Part shown: in pieces, positions 7,920-16,124 of the stretch
Numbering within the stretch: position 1 is the first letter of the stretch
Layout of the letters: each line of letters begins with the position of its first letter
Source: JARYGU01 sp033795365
GTDB lineage: Bacteria > Pseudomonadota > Alphaproteobacteria > Rhizobiales > Rhizobiaceae
Reading direction: 5' to 3'
NCBI GenBank assembly: GCA_033795365.1
Contig: JARYGU010000014.1
Coordinates: forward strand, 101,143 to 165,142
Length of the DNA: 64,000 bases
The notes under the pieces: model-generated
The model's database searches: none
Seen by the model: the letters and a program-made list of their open reading frames with translations, nothing else
Told to the model about the DNA's origin: nothing
Position numbers and translations under genes: made by a program

Positions 7920-8472
7920 ACCGCTCAGCAACGAGGACAGGATCCTGTGGGGCAAGGTTGCGCGAACCGCAAGGCCGATGCCCGGACGCCTGGAGGAGCT
8001 TGCCGAATTCGAAGAAGCGCTCCGTTCGCAGAAGGAAGCAAAGGACGCTTCGCCCTCGCCCAAGCTGCAGGAAGGTGCCGACCGGCAGGGAATACCGCTG
8101 ACGGCGGGAAAGAGATCCGAGGAACGGCGCCATCATCCGCTGGAGCGGCCCGTCAAGCGCAAGATCGCCAAGGGACGCCTGCCCCTCGAAGCTCGCATAG
8201 ACTTGCATGGAATGATACAAAGTGAAGCCCATGGCCTTCTGCTGGGCTTCCTCATACGGGCGCACGAGAGAGGCCTCAGGCATGTCCTGGTGATCACCGG
8301 AAAGGGCGCGTCGATCGGTAGCGACGGGGCGTTGAAAAGAGCGGTGCCCTTGTGGTTTTCGCTGCCCGAATTCCGGTCGCTCATCTCATCCTACGAGCCG
8401 GCCGCGCGCAATCACGGAGGCGAAGGCGCCCTCTATGTGCGCCTCAGCCGGCCGCCGGGAGAGCGGCGATGA
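7906..8472 (+). CDS. Smr-domain protein
   Basis: 188 residues. The C-terminal Smr (MutS2-related) domain is clear: RIDLHGMIQSEAHGLLLGF followed by HVLVITGKG, the LDxHG and TGxG signatures. The first ~90 residues are charged and probably disordered. Smr domains bind or nick nucleic acid; stand-alone proteobacterial forms (YdaL/SmrA types) are endonuclease-like, and some Smr proteins act on collided ribosomes. The frame is open to 7753, but this would overlap most of the mltA 3D domain; ATG 7906 is chosen. The stop overlaps the xre start as ATGA. Confidence 0.9.
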   Translation: MAKDKPLSNEDRILWGKVARTARPMPGRLEELAEFEEALRSQKEAKDASPSPKLQEGADRQGIPLTAGKRSEERRHHPLERPVKRKIAKGRLPLEARIDLHGMIQSEAHGLLLGFLIRAHERGLRHVLVITGKGASIGSDGALKRAVPLWFSLPEFRSLISSYEPAARNHGGEGALYVRLSRPPGERR

Positions 8473-8849
8473 CGACGCCCTTCGGTGTTGCGGTACGCCA
8501 CCTGCGCGCCAGGAAGGGCGTCTCGCAAAAAGAGATGGCCAAGGCGCTGGGGGTGAGCCCCGCCTATCTTTCCGCTCTTGAGCATGGCCGCCGCGGCACG
8601 CCGAGCTTCGATTTCCTGCAACGGGTGGCGGGTTATTTCAACATCATATGGGACGAAGCCGAGGAACTCTTCCGCATCGCGCAGATTTCGGACCCTCGCG
8701 TCACCATCGACACCGCCGGGCTTCCACCCGAATATACCGCCTTTGCGAACCGGCTTTCGGCCGAAATTCGGCATCTTTCGCCCGAGACCGTTCGCCGTCT
8801 GGCCGGCATTCTGGAAAAAGAATGCAATTTGGCCGCAAAAGCCCGTTGA
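8469..8849 (+). CDS. XRE-family helix-turn-helix regulator
   Basis: 126 residues. An N-terminal Cro/C1-type helix-turn-helix (GVAVRHLRARKGVSQKEMAK, then VSPAYLSALEHGRR) occupies residues 5–60; the rest is helical with no recognised ligand domain. Its target is unknown. It is translationally coupled to smr and lies 134 bases before gyrB. The frame upstream to 8352 overlaps smr and is rejected. Confidence 0.88.
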   Translation: MTTPFGVAVRHLRARKGVSQKEMAKALGVSPAYLSALEHGRRGTPSFDFLQRVAGYFNIIWDEAEELFRIAQISDPRVTIDTAGLPPEYTAFANRLSAEIRHLSPETVRRLAGILEKECNLAAKAR

Positions 8850-8983
8850 TCCCCTGATTTCTGCCGCGATTCAGAGCGACAGGATTTGGAACTTGGGCCA
8901 AAAACCCTATATTCCTCTTGGCCGGAAAACCGGTGATTCGCCGCGCGTTCCGCCTCTCCCGAGAACTCTGGAAAGACTGTTGA

Positions 8984-11419
8984 ATGACTGACATATCCGA
9001 GACCGAAAACGGCGGCCCGGCCGAATATGGCGCAGACTCCATCAAGGTTCTGAAAGGCCTTGATGCGGTGCGCAAGCGGCCAGGCATGTATATCGGCGAT
9101 ACGGACGATGGCTCGGGCCTGCATCACATGGTCTATGAGGTCGTGGACAACGCGATCGACGAAGCGCTTGCCGGACACGCCGATATCGTAACGGTCACGC
9201 TCAATCCGGATGGCTCCGTCACCGTGACCGACAACGGTCGCGGCATCCCGACGGATATCCACAAGGAAGAGGGCGTCTCGGCGGCGGAGGTCATCATGAC
9301 CCAGCTCCACGCGGGCGGCAAGTTCGACCAGAATTCCTACAAGGTTTCCGGCGGCCTTCATGGCGTCGGCGTTTCGGTCGTCAATGCGCTTTCGGTCATG
9401 CTGAAGCTGAAGATCCGCCGCGCCGGCAAGATCCATGAAATGAGTTTCACCCACGGCGTGGCCGACGGTCCGCTGACGGTAACGGGCGATTGCGGGGACG
9501 AAACCGGGACCGAGGTCACCTTCCTCCCCAGCAGCGAAACCTTTTCGAAGATAGAATTCGACTATGCCACGCTCGAGCATCGCCTGCGCGAGCTCGCCTT
9601 CCTCAATTCGGGCGTGCGCATCCTTCTGACCGATCGCCGGCATTCGGATATCAAGCAGGACGAGATGATCTATGACGGCGGCCTGGAGGCTTTCGTCGCC
9701 TATCTCGATCGGGCGAAGAAGCCGCTCGTCGCCCAGCCTGTTTCCATCCGCAGCGAGAAGGACGGCATCACCGTCGAGGTCGCGATGTGGTGGAACGACA
9801 GCTACCATGAAAACGTGTTGTGCTTCACCAACAACATTCCGCAACGCGATGGCGGCACGCATCTCGCCGGATTCCGTGGTGCGCTGACACGTCAGCTCGT
9901 CTCGTATGCCGACACCTCGGGCATCATGAAGAAGGAGAAGGTGACGCTCACCGGCGACGATTGCCGGGAAGGGCTGACGGCCGTGCTTTCGGTCAAGGTG
10001 CCCGATCCGAAATTCTCTTCGCAGACGAAGGACAAGCTCGTCTCCTCCGAGGTGCGGCCGGTCGTGGAAAGCCTCGTCAACGAGGCGCTGAACCAGTGGC
10101 TCGAGGAACATCCGAGCGATGCGAAGATCCTCGTCGGCAAGGTTGTGGAGGCGGCTGCGGCCCGTGAAGCGGCGCGCAAGGCGCGCGAGCTTACCCGGCG
10201 CAAAGGCGCTCTCGACATTTCCTCGCTGCCGGGAAAGCTTGCGGACTGTTCGGAACGCGATCCGACAAAATCGGAACTCTTTCTCGTGGAGGGCGATTCG
10301 GCCGGCGGCTCGGCCAAGCAGGGCCGTTCGCGAGAGAATCAGGCAATCCTGCCGCTGCGCGGAAAGATCCTGAATGTCGAGCGTGCCCGCTTCGACAAGA
10401 TGCTGTCGAGCCAGGAAATCGGGACACTGATCACCGCGCTCGGCACGTCCATCGGTAAGGACGAGTTCAATCCGGACAAGCTGCGTTATCACAAGATCAT
10501 CATCATGACGGATGCCGACGTCGACGGCGCCCACATCCGTACGCTGCTCCTCACCTTCTTCTTCCGCCAGATGCCGGAGCTGATCGAGCGGGGGCACCTC
10601 TATATCGCCCAGCCGCCGCTCTATAAGGTGGCGCGCGGCAAGTCTGCCCAGTATCTCAAGGACGAGAAGGCTTTCGAGGATTATCTCGTCACCACCGGAC
10701 TCGACGAAGCAGCGCTGGAGCTTGGGACGGGCGAGGTCCGGGTAGGCGAGGACATGCGCGAGGTGGTCCTGGACGCGCTGAGGCTGAGATCGCTGGTCGA
10801 CGGTCTGCATTCACGCTATAGCCGCTCGATCGTCGAACAGGCCGCAATCGCCGGCGCTCTCAACCTGGAACTCAGTCATAACCGGGAGCAATTCGAGGAG
10901 AAGGCGCAGGAAGTGGCGCGTCGCCTCGATCTCATCGCCGAGGAAACCGAACGCGGCTGGTCCGGCTCCGTCGCTGCGGATGGCGGGTTGACGTTCGAGC
11001 GGATGGTGCGCGGCGTCAAGGAGTTCGCGCATCTCGACATGGCGCTCATCGGTTCTTCGGATGCCCGGCATATCGATCAGATGACGCCGCGCCTCAAGGA
11101 AATCTATGAGACATCTCCACAGCTTCGCCGCAAGGACGGCTTGACGGAGATCAGCGGCCCCAGGGCGCTTCTGGACGCCATTTTCGCCATAGGCCGCAAG
11201 GGTCTTTCGATGCAGCGCTACAAGGGGCTCGGCGAGATGAATGCCGAACAGCTCTGGGAAACGACGCTCGATCCGAACGTGCGTTCGCTGCTGCAGGTCA
11301 AGGTGACGGATGCGACGGATGCGGACGGCCTGTTCTCCCGCCTGATGGGAGACGAGGTGGAGCCGCGGCGTGATTTCATTCAGGAAAATGCGCTGAGCGT
11401 CGCCAATCTCGACATCTGA
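8984..11419 (+). CDS. gyrB: DNA gyrase subunit B
   Basis: 811 residues, full length. ATPase subunit of gyrase. In order: GHKL ATPase domain (MYIGDTDDGSGLHHMVYEVV, DNGRGIP, and GLHGVGVSVVNALS), transducer, Toprim domain (LFLVEGDSAGGSA, ILPLRGKILNVE, and DADVDGAHIRTLLLTFFFR), and C-terminal YKGLGEMNAEQLWETT. The ParE/GyrB choice rests on DG.GLHHMVYEVVDN and the length with the insertion typical of Gram-negative GyrB. It lies about 8 kb from the origin. A long antisense frame across it is a codon-bias shadow. Confidence 0.97.
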   Translation: MTDISETENGGPAEYGADSIKVLKGLDAVRKRPGMYIGDTDDGSGLHHMVYEVVDNAIDEALAGHADIVTVTLNPDGSVTVTDNGRGIPTDIHKEEGVSAAEVIMTQLHAGGKFDQNSYKVSGGLHGVGVSVVNALSVMLKLKIRRAGKIHEMSFTHGVADGPLTVTGDCGDETGTEVTFLPSSETFSKIEFDYATLEHRLRELAFLNSGVRILLTDRRHSDIKQDEMIYDGGLEAFVAYLDRAKKPLVAQPVSIRSEKDGITVEVAMWWNDSYHENVLCFTNNIPQRDGGTHLAGFRGALTRQLVSYADTSGIMKKEKVTLTGDDCREGLTAVLSVKVPDPKFSSQTKDKLVSSEVRPVVESLVNEALNQWLEEHPSDAKILVGKVVEAAAAREAARKARELTRRKGALDISSLPGKLADCSERDPTKSELFLVEGDSAGGSAKQGRSRENQAILPLRGKILNVERARFDKMLSSQEIGTLITALGTSIGKDEFNPDKLRYHKIIIMTDADVDGAHIRTLLLTFFFRQMPELIERGHLYIAQPPLYKVARGKSAQYLKDEKAFEDYLVTTGLDEAALELGTGEVRVGEDMREVVLDALRLRSLVDGLHSRYSRSIVEQAAIAGALNLELSHNREQFEEKAQEVARRLDLIAEETERGWSGSVAADGGLTFERMVRGVKEFAHLDMALIGSSDARHIDQMTPRLKEIYETSPQLRRKDGLTEISGPRALLDAIFAIGRKGLSMQRYKGLGEMNAEQLWETTLDPNVRSLLQVKVTDATDADGLFSRLMGDEVEPRRDFIQENALSVANLDI

Positions 11420-11438
11420 CCAATTTGCCCGCACGCAA

Positions 11439-11467
11439 GCATCCTGCGGCGCAAAGGTGCAGGGTGC
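11439..11467 (+). terminator. Weak hairpin downstream of gyrB
   Basis: GCATCCTGC (11439–11447) can pair with GCAGGGTGC (11459–11467) with one G·U pair, about 20 bases after the gyrB stop. It is followed only by CTTTC, so terminator activity is doubtful. Confidence 0.35.
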
Positions 11468-11500
11468 CTTTCAAATCCCATTCCGATCGATGCTATCGCA

Positions 11501-11782
11501 TCAGTGCGGCTGCCAGCTTACGACAAGCTCTTCGCGGAAGGCGAAGCGCTTGAGATGATCGGCAACGACGTCCTGAAGCCTTGTAAGACCCTCTTCGGAG
11601 TCGAGGGTCATGGTAAGCCCTGCCTTGTCCGCTGCAAGCGAGAGAGTGGAGCCGGGGCTGAATGGAACGAAGCCTTTCGCCGCATCGAAGCTGACTTCGA
11701 ATTTGTGGCTCCAGTGCTTGCAGAGCTGCTGCAGGTAGCGGCTGGCATTGGCTGTTTCGACGCGCGCGACGGATGAGGGCAT
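11501..11782 (-). CDS. DUF2218-family protein
   Basis: 93 residues of the DUF2218 family. Visible family pattern: VETANASRYLQQLCKHWSHK near the N-terminus, a beta-rich middle, and C-terminal VVADHLKRFAFREELVVSW. Function is unknown; family members are often found beside iron–siderophore or other metal-uptake genes (established association, not a mechanism). Here it is the last gene of the B12-riboswitch operon, after importer and methyltransferase genes, which suggests a role in handling the imported corrinoid or metal chelate. Conserved His, Cys and Trp residues in CKHWSHK could be ligands, but this is speculation. Confidence 0.82.
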   Translation of the reverse strand: MPSSVARVETANASRYLQQLCKHWSHKFEVSFDAAKGFVPFSPGSTLSLAADKAGLTMTLDSEEGLTRLQDVVADHLKRFAFREELVVSWQPH

Positions 11783-11884
11783 GAAGCTGTTCCGTTCGGT
11801 TTTGGGCGATTGTTCGGGACGAAGTTGCCGACGGATGTGGTGCCGGAAATAAAATCATACCGGCCGGATATTCTCAACTGCGGC

Positions 11885-12673
11885 TCATGAAGCCGTATCG
11901 TCTCTGCGGGCGCTAAGGATGAAGCGGCGATAGACGAAGGTCCTGAGCTTGTTTCGCAGGTCGGCACTTCGGCGTTGGGCGGTCGCGATCGGTGCATGCG
12001 AATGTAATGCGATATCGCCGAAACCGGCTGCGGAAATCAGGGGAAGCAGTCTTTCCGCCGTCAGCCCGTCGCCGAAAGGCAGACGCGACATGATCCGGCC
12101 ATGCCGTTCACCAAGTGCGCCGTCATAGTGCATATCCGGTCCGAGGATCCTGTCGATCCGTCTGATGAGCCATGCGGCGAGCCTCCCGGCAGGCCGGGGC
12201 TGTGCCCAGTTGCCGTCGAAGACGAGGAGCGTGCCGCCGGGCTTCAGGATACGGTGCCATTCGCGGAAGGCCGCCTCCGGCTCCGTCAGAGTCCAGACGA
12301 GGTGACGGCAGATGATGGCGTCGTAGCTCTCGTCGGGCTCCATCGTATTCTCCGCGTCGGCGAGAAGAAATCGCAACCGGCTTTTGCCGGCGTGCTTGCG
12401 CCGGGCGACCTGCAGCATGGCATCGGAGAAATCGAGTGCGGTGACATCATGCCCGAGATCGTGGACGAGCCGGGTGACCTCACCTGTCCCGCAGGCAAGT
12501 TCCAGGACGCGTATCGGTGCCGTTCCAAGGCATTGCCGTATAGGCTCCTGCCACGCGGCAAATTCCGGTCCGGGCGGAATACGATGCCCGAATGCGAGAT
12601 CGAACGTCTCCGATCGCTTCGACCAGTAGTCGCGGATCTCTTCCTTGAGATTGAAGTTCTGCTGCATTTTCAT
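11885..12673 (-). CDS. Class I SAM-dependent methyltransferase
   Basis: 262 residues. Rossmann-type methyltransferase: motif I VLELACGTGEVTRLV near residue 55, then VTALDFSDAMLQVARRK, ICRHLVWTLTEP and WHRILKPGGTLLVFDG. The substrate cannot be deduced. It starts three bases after the btuD-like stop (a second in-frame ATG at 12667 has better pairing upstream), so it belongs to the same operon under the cobalamin riboswitch. A methyltransferase in a corrinoid or metallophore importer operon could modify the imported ligand; that is inference. Confidence 0.88.
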   Translation of the reverse strand: MKMQQNFNLKEEIRDYWSKRSETFDLAFGHRIPPGPEFAAWQEPIRQCLGTAPIRVLELACGTGEVTRLVHDLGHDVTALDFSDAMLQVARRKHAGKSRLRFLLADAENTMEPDESYDAIICRHLVWTLTEPEAAFREWHRILKPGGTLLVFDGNWAQPRPAGRLAAWLIRRIDRILGPDMHYDGALGERHGRIMSRLPFGDGLTAERLLPLISAAGFGDIALHSHAPIATAQRRSADLRNKLRTFVYRRFILSARRDDTAS

Positions 12674-12676
12674 CCT

Positions 12677-13441
12677 TCAGCCGGCGATATAGTGGATATG
12701 ATGCCGTCCGTGATGCGGCGACCGTTCGACATGCGCGCGTACGCCGAACACGCGGGAGATAAGCTCTTCCGTCAGAACCTCCTCGGGCGTCCCGGCGGCA
12801 ACGACGCGTCCGCGATGGAGAACGGCCAGCCGATCGCAGAACATCGCCGCCAGATTGAGGTCGTGGAGCGCGATGATGCTGGTGAGGGGAAGTCTCGCGA
12901 CGAGCGCGAGGATCTCGAGCTGGTGCTGGATATCGAGATGGTTCGTCGGCTCGTCGAGCAGGAGCTCGTTCGGAGCCTGAGCCAGAGCGCGGGCAATGTG
13001 CACGCGCTGGCGTTCGCCGCCCGAGAGCGTATGCCAGAACTGATGAGCCTTGGCCTCCATATCGACATGGCGAAGCGCGCTTGCGACCGCCTCGTCGTCT
13101 TTCGCCGACCAGGGAGCCAGCGGCCCGCGGTGAGGCGTCCGGCCCAGCCGGACCACTTCGAGAACGGTGATTTGCGCGTCTGTCGTCGCCTGCTGTTCGA
13201 CGAAAGCGATACGTCGCGCCACATCGAGTCGGCCCATCGAGGCGATATCGCTTCCGCCCAGTGCGATCATGCCGCTTTCGGCCTTTCTCAGCCGGCATAT
13301 CAACCTCAGCAGGCTGGACTTGCCGGATCCGTTCGGACCGAGAAGCCCGAGCGTTCGCCCGGCCGGAACATCGATGCTGACGCCATCGACGATCATCGTC
13401 CCGCCGGTACCCCAGCGGACCGCATGCGTGGAAATGCTCAA
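12677..13441 (-). CDS. btuD: ABC transporter ATPase, BtuD/FecE type (corrinoid or metal chelate import)
   Basis: 254 residues. Cytoplasmic ATPase of a type II (FecCD/BtuCD) importer. Walker A LLGPNGSGKSSLLRL, signature HTLSGGERQRVHIARAL and Walker B LLLDEPTNHLDI are intact. The only start that gives a full N-terminus is TTG at 13441, which overlaps the permease stop as TTGA, with GAGGAGG just upstream; this indicates tight translational coupling. Sequence alone cannot separate vitamin B12 from siderophore transport, but the upstream cobalamin riboswitch makes a corrinoid or cobalt-related substrate most likely. Confidence 0.88.
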   Translation of the reverse strand: MSISTHAVRWGTGGTMIVDGVSIDVPAGRTLGLLGPNGSGKSSLLRLICRLRKAESGMIALGGSDIASMGRLDVARRIAFVEQQATTDAQITVLEVVRLGRTPHRGPLAPWSAKDDEAVASALRHVDMEAKAHQFWHTLSGGERQRVHIARALAQAPNELLLDEPTNHLDIQHQLEILALVARLPLTSIIALHDLNLAAMFCDRLAVLHRGRVVAAGTPEEVLTEELISRVFGVRAHVERSPHHGRHHIHYIAG

Positions 13442-14475
13442 TTTGGCCTCCTCGCCTTGTAGAGGATGAGAGCGAAAGCCGGTGCGCCGAAGAGCGCCGT
13501 GACCACGCCGATCGGCAGGATCTGCTGCGGAATGATGACCCGGGAAATGATGTCCGCCACAACCATGAAGATCGCGCCGATCAGAACGCTCGCCGGAAGC
13601 AGCCGGAGATGGCCGGGGCCGACAAGAAAACGAGCCGCATGGGGAATGACCAGCCCGACGAAGCCGATCGATCCGACGATGCTGACCATGGTCGCCGTCA
13701 TCAGTGCGGTCATGCCGAGAAGAATGATGCGTATGCGAAGCACCCGGACGCCGAGCGCCGCCGCCGCGTCGGCGCCGAAGGTGAAGGCATCGAGCGCGCG
13801 CGCATGGAGCAGACAGACCGCGAACCCGCCGAGGGCGACCGGAGCGGCAAGATAGACGTCCGGCCAGCGCACGCCGCCGAGACTGCCGAGCAGCCAGAAC
13901 ATCACACCGCGCGCCTGCTCCGCATTGGCGGAGGTGGTGACGATATAGGAGGTCAGCGCATTGAAGAGCTGCGAGCCGGCGACACCGGCCAGAATGATGC
14001 GATCCGGGCCGCCGCCGGCACCGGCCGCAAGCAGGGACACGAGCGCAAAGGCGATGACAGCTCCGAAGAAGGCGCCGGCCGAAAGCGTGAGCACCCCGGA
14101 TCCGAAGCCGAGGATCATGACCGCGACCGCGCCCGTCGAAGCGCCGGCCGAGACGCCGAGCACATAAGGCTCGGCAAGCGGATTGCGCAGCAGAGCCTGC
14201 AGGATCGCGCCGGAAAGCGCGAGTGCGGCGCCGGCGCTGGCAGCAACCAGGGCGCGGCTGAGCCGGTAATCCCAGATGACGCCCTCGTGAATCCGGCTAA
14301 GCTCGTAGGTCGTACCCAGAAGCCGGTTGGTGATCGCCTTGCCCACCGCATCGAGCGGGATGGATATTTCCCCGATCGAGACGGCGAGGCTTATGGCAAA
14401 GCCGAGAAGAAGAAGCGCAAGGAAGGCAAGCGGCACCAGCGCCTGCCACTCCTGTCTGATGAAGGCCCGATTCAC
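13438..14475 (-). CDS. btuC: ABC transporter permease, BtuC/FecCD type
   Basis: 345 residues with about ten hydrophobic segments. Family landmarks: RLSRALVAASAGAALALSG, the ILQALLRNPLAEPYVLGVSAGAS loop (NPLA.P..LG), and C-terminal GFVGLVIPHAARFLVG, the site that couples to the ATPase. The frame is open to 14739, but the upstream translation is arginine-rich shadow of the binding-protein gene; GTG 14475 overlaps the btuF stop (GTGA) and starts just before the first membrane helix. Confidence 0.9.
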   Translation of the reverse strand: MNRAFIRQEWQALVPLAFLALLLLGFAISLAVSIGEISIPLDAVGKAITNRLLGTTYELSRIHEGVIWDYRLSRALVAASAGAALALSGAILQALLRNPLAEPYVLGVSAGASTGAVAVMILGFGSGVLTLSAGAFFGAVIAFALVSLLAAGAGGGPDRIILAGVAGSQLFNALTSYIVTTSANAEQARGVMFWLLGSLGGVRWPDVYLAAPVALGGFAVCLLHARALDAFTFGADAAAALGVRVLRIRIILLGMTALMTATMVSIVGSIGFVGLVIPHAARFLVGPGHLRLLPASVLIGAIFMVVADIISRVIIPQQILPIGVVTALFGAPAFALILYKARRPN

Positions 14476-15512
14476 TTCGCCAGACCGAAGGTCTTGATGC
14501 CGGCGGCGAGACCTTCGATACCGTCGATGGTACGGATGGTCGGGTTCATCGATTGCGCATCCATCAATACGAAACGCTTGTTGCGCACGGCGTCGAGCTC
14601 CCTGGTTACCGGGTCGTTTTCCAAGAAATCGATCTTTACTGCCGGATCGTCCGCCGAATAGCGGCGGCGATCCATCGTGGCGATCACGATGACGGCGGGA
14701 TCGGCCTCGGCTATCGTTTCCCAGCCGACCAGCGGCCATTCCTCTTCCGTCGTCACGACGTTCTTCGCGCCGAGGGTCTTCAGGATATAGGCCGGGGCGC
14801 TGTTCTTGCCGGCGATGAATGCCTCTCCCGCAACCTCCTTGCTGGAGAACCAGAAAACGATGGGAAGGTCCTTGCCCGATCCGCCGAGCGACGCCACTGC
14901 GTCCGCCTCGCGCCTTTTCAGCTTCTCTATCAGTGCCTCGCCGCGGTCCTGAACATCGAAGATCTGCGCCAGCTCCCCGATCTCCCGATAGATCAGATCC
15001 ATGGTGAAGAGCTCCTTGCGCACCCCGTCGCCGCCCGCGGAATTGATCTTGGCGACGCAGTCGGCCGGCGAGACATAGGTCTCGATGTCGAGTTCGGAAA
15101 ACTGCTCACGCTTCCCGACCGAACCCTCGGAACCGACATGCCATTCGTATTCGGCGGCGACGAGATCCGGCTCCTGCCCGACGACGGCCTCGAAGCTGGG
15201 GTCGTTGTCCGCAAGCCTTTTGATCCTCGCATTCGTTTCCGCGTATTCGAGAAGAACGGGGCCGAGCCAGACGGCCGTTCCGGCAATTCTGTCGGCCAGG
15301 CCGAGAGAGAACAGGATCTCGGTCATTCCCTGTCCGATGGAGACAACGCGTTCCGGCGTCTTGGTGAAGGTAACGGGCCTGCCGCAGTTCTCGAGTGTCA
15401 GCGGATAGGCGGTGGGGGCGGAGAATGCAGGAGCGGCGAAGCCGGCCCCGGCAAGCAGGGCAATGGCGGCGATGCGGCTCAATCCGCGTAATGTGGAAAA
15501 ATATCTCATCAT
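14472..15512 (-). CDS. btuF: Periplasmic substrate-binding protein, BtuF/FecB type
   Basis: 346 residues. The N-terminus has a Sec signal peptide (basic MMRYFSTLRGLSR, hydrophobic IAAIALLAGAGFAAPAF, cleavage near FSAP). The mature part is a class III binding protein: PERVVSIGQGMTEILFSLG, then EPDLVAAEYEW, and a C-terminal lobe with NKRFVLMDAQSMNP. The helical-backbone fold serves siderophores, heme and cobalamin. First full-length gene of the riboswitch operon. ATG 15512 or the adjacent 15509 is the start; the frame up to 15578 lies in the leader. Confidence 0.88.
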   Translation of the reverse strand: MMRYFSTLRGLSRIAAIALLAGAGFAAPAFSAPTAYPLTLENCGRPVTFTKTPERVVSIGQGMTEILFSLGLADRIAGTAVWLGPVLLEYAETNARIKRLADNDPSFEAVVGQEPDLVAAEYEWHVGSEGSVGKREQFSELDIETYVSPADCVAKINSAGGDGVRKELFTMDLIYREIGELAQIFDVQDRGEALIEKLKRREADAVASLGGSGKDLPIVFWFSSKEVAGEAFIAGKNSAPAYILKTLGAKNVVTTEEEWPLVGWETIAEADPAVIVIATMDRRRYSADDPAVKIDFLENDPVTRELDAVRNKRFVLMDAQSMNPTIRTIDGIEGLAAGIKTFGLAK

Positions 15513-15608
15513 GACCTCATGGAAAATGCTTGTGCGTTGGGGGAATGAAGGCAAAGGAGTGCCGCTCCGGACCTGCAAGGACCGGTGATCGGCGATGCGC
15601 GCTATCCG

Positions 15609-15689
15609 TCAATGCGGGAAAAGCGACAGGTTCCGTTCGGCAATCATCATGAGGCTCATGCGCATGATGCGGGAATCAATATCTGTCAT
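15609..15689 (-). CDS. Candidate 26-residue Met-rich microprotein or leader peptide
   Basis: A short ORF between the riboswitch and btuF, too short for usual ORF calling. It has ATG at 15689, GGAG five bases upstream (15694–15697) and a TGA at 15609. The product has 26 residues, five of them Met (1, 9, 11, 14, 15), and ends in PH. A hairpin (CGGGC–GCCCG, about 15700–15717) precedes its ribosome site and another imperfect hairpin (15567–15585) follows it. Function is unknown; it may be a leader peptide whose translation tunes the operon, or a true microprotein. Confidence 0.55.
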   Translation of the reverse strand: MTDIDSRIMRMSLMMIAERNLSLFPH

Positions 15690-15738
15690 GTCGGCTCCTG
15701 ACTCGGGCAACCCCGCCCGTGACGTTGGATTTATGGTT

Positions 15739-15937
15739 ATGACGGCAGGTCTCCTGGCTCGCGTCATCGCCTTCCATCTGCCTTCCCGTGCGCTTGCTGG
15801 CTGCACAGTGGCATGACGCCGAATGTTTTCGGCGTCCGAGGATGATCGGCATCCGCTTACAGTTGCGGGGGCAGCCACGGTCTTGGTCCCTTTTGGGTCG
15901 TCCGCACCGTGTTCCCTATTAATCCCCTGGAAGTCAT
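15739..15937 (-). ncRNA. Cobalamin (AdoCbl) riboswitch
   Basis: On the minus strand the conserved core elements occur in correct order: AATAGGGAA with GGTGCGG, GCTGCCCCCGCAACTGTAAG, the GCCACTG(TG) element with GGGAAGGC, and the B12 box GAGCCAGGAGACCTGCC at 15760–15744, which fits the consensus exactly. ATGAC (15937–15933) and GTCAT (15743–15739) can close the outer stem. It lies upstream of the 26-codon ORF and the BtuF/C/D-like genes and should repress them when cobalamin is plentiful. The downstream hairpin that would hide the ribosome site is a candidate only. Confidence 0.95.
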
Positions 15938-16044
15938 TCCTCGGGGAACCGTCGCGTCCTTGATAGGACTGCGCGCGGCAAGGCGTCAAGGCCTCGAACG
16001 GGGACTTTTCATAGGAGCGGATCGGGAGCATTGTCGAGCTTGTG

Positions 16045-16062
16045 TTTATGTTATAACGTTAC
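16045..16062. promoter_or_regulatory. Candidate Zur operator
   Basis: TTTATGTTATAACGTTAC is centred on the palindrome GTTATAAC and agrees at 15 of 18 positions with the alphaproteobacterial-type Zur palindrome GTAATGTTATAACATTAC (recalled consensus). It sits about 65–80 bases before the COG0523 GTPase gene, a family commonly repressed by Zur. Binding is inferred. Confidence 0.6.
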
Positions 16063-16124
16063 GATTATAGAAGAGCGACGCCGAGTGCAATCGTTCAGTT
16101 CGAGTTCGTCGAAAGGAGATGTCA

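Noticed and set aside
8633..10810. 725-codon open frame antisense to gyrB
   Set aside because: Mirror of codon bias in a high-GC gene; no recognisable domain, and gyrB is unambiguous on the plus strand.
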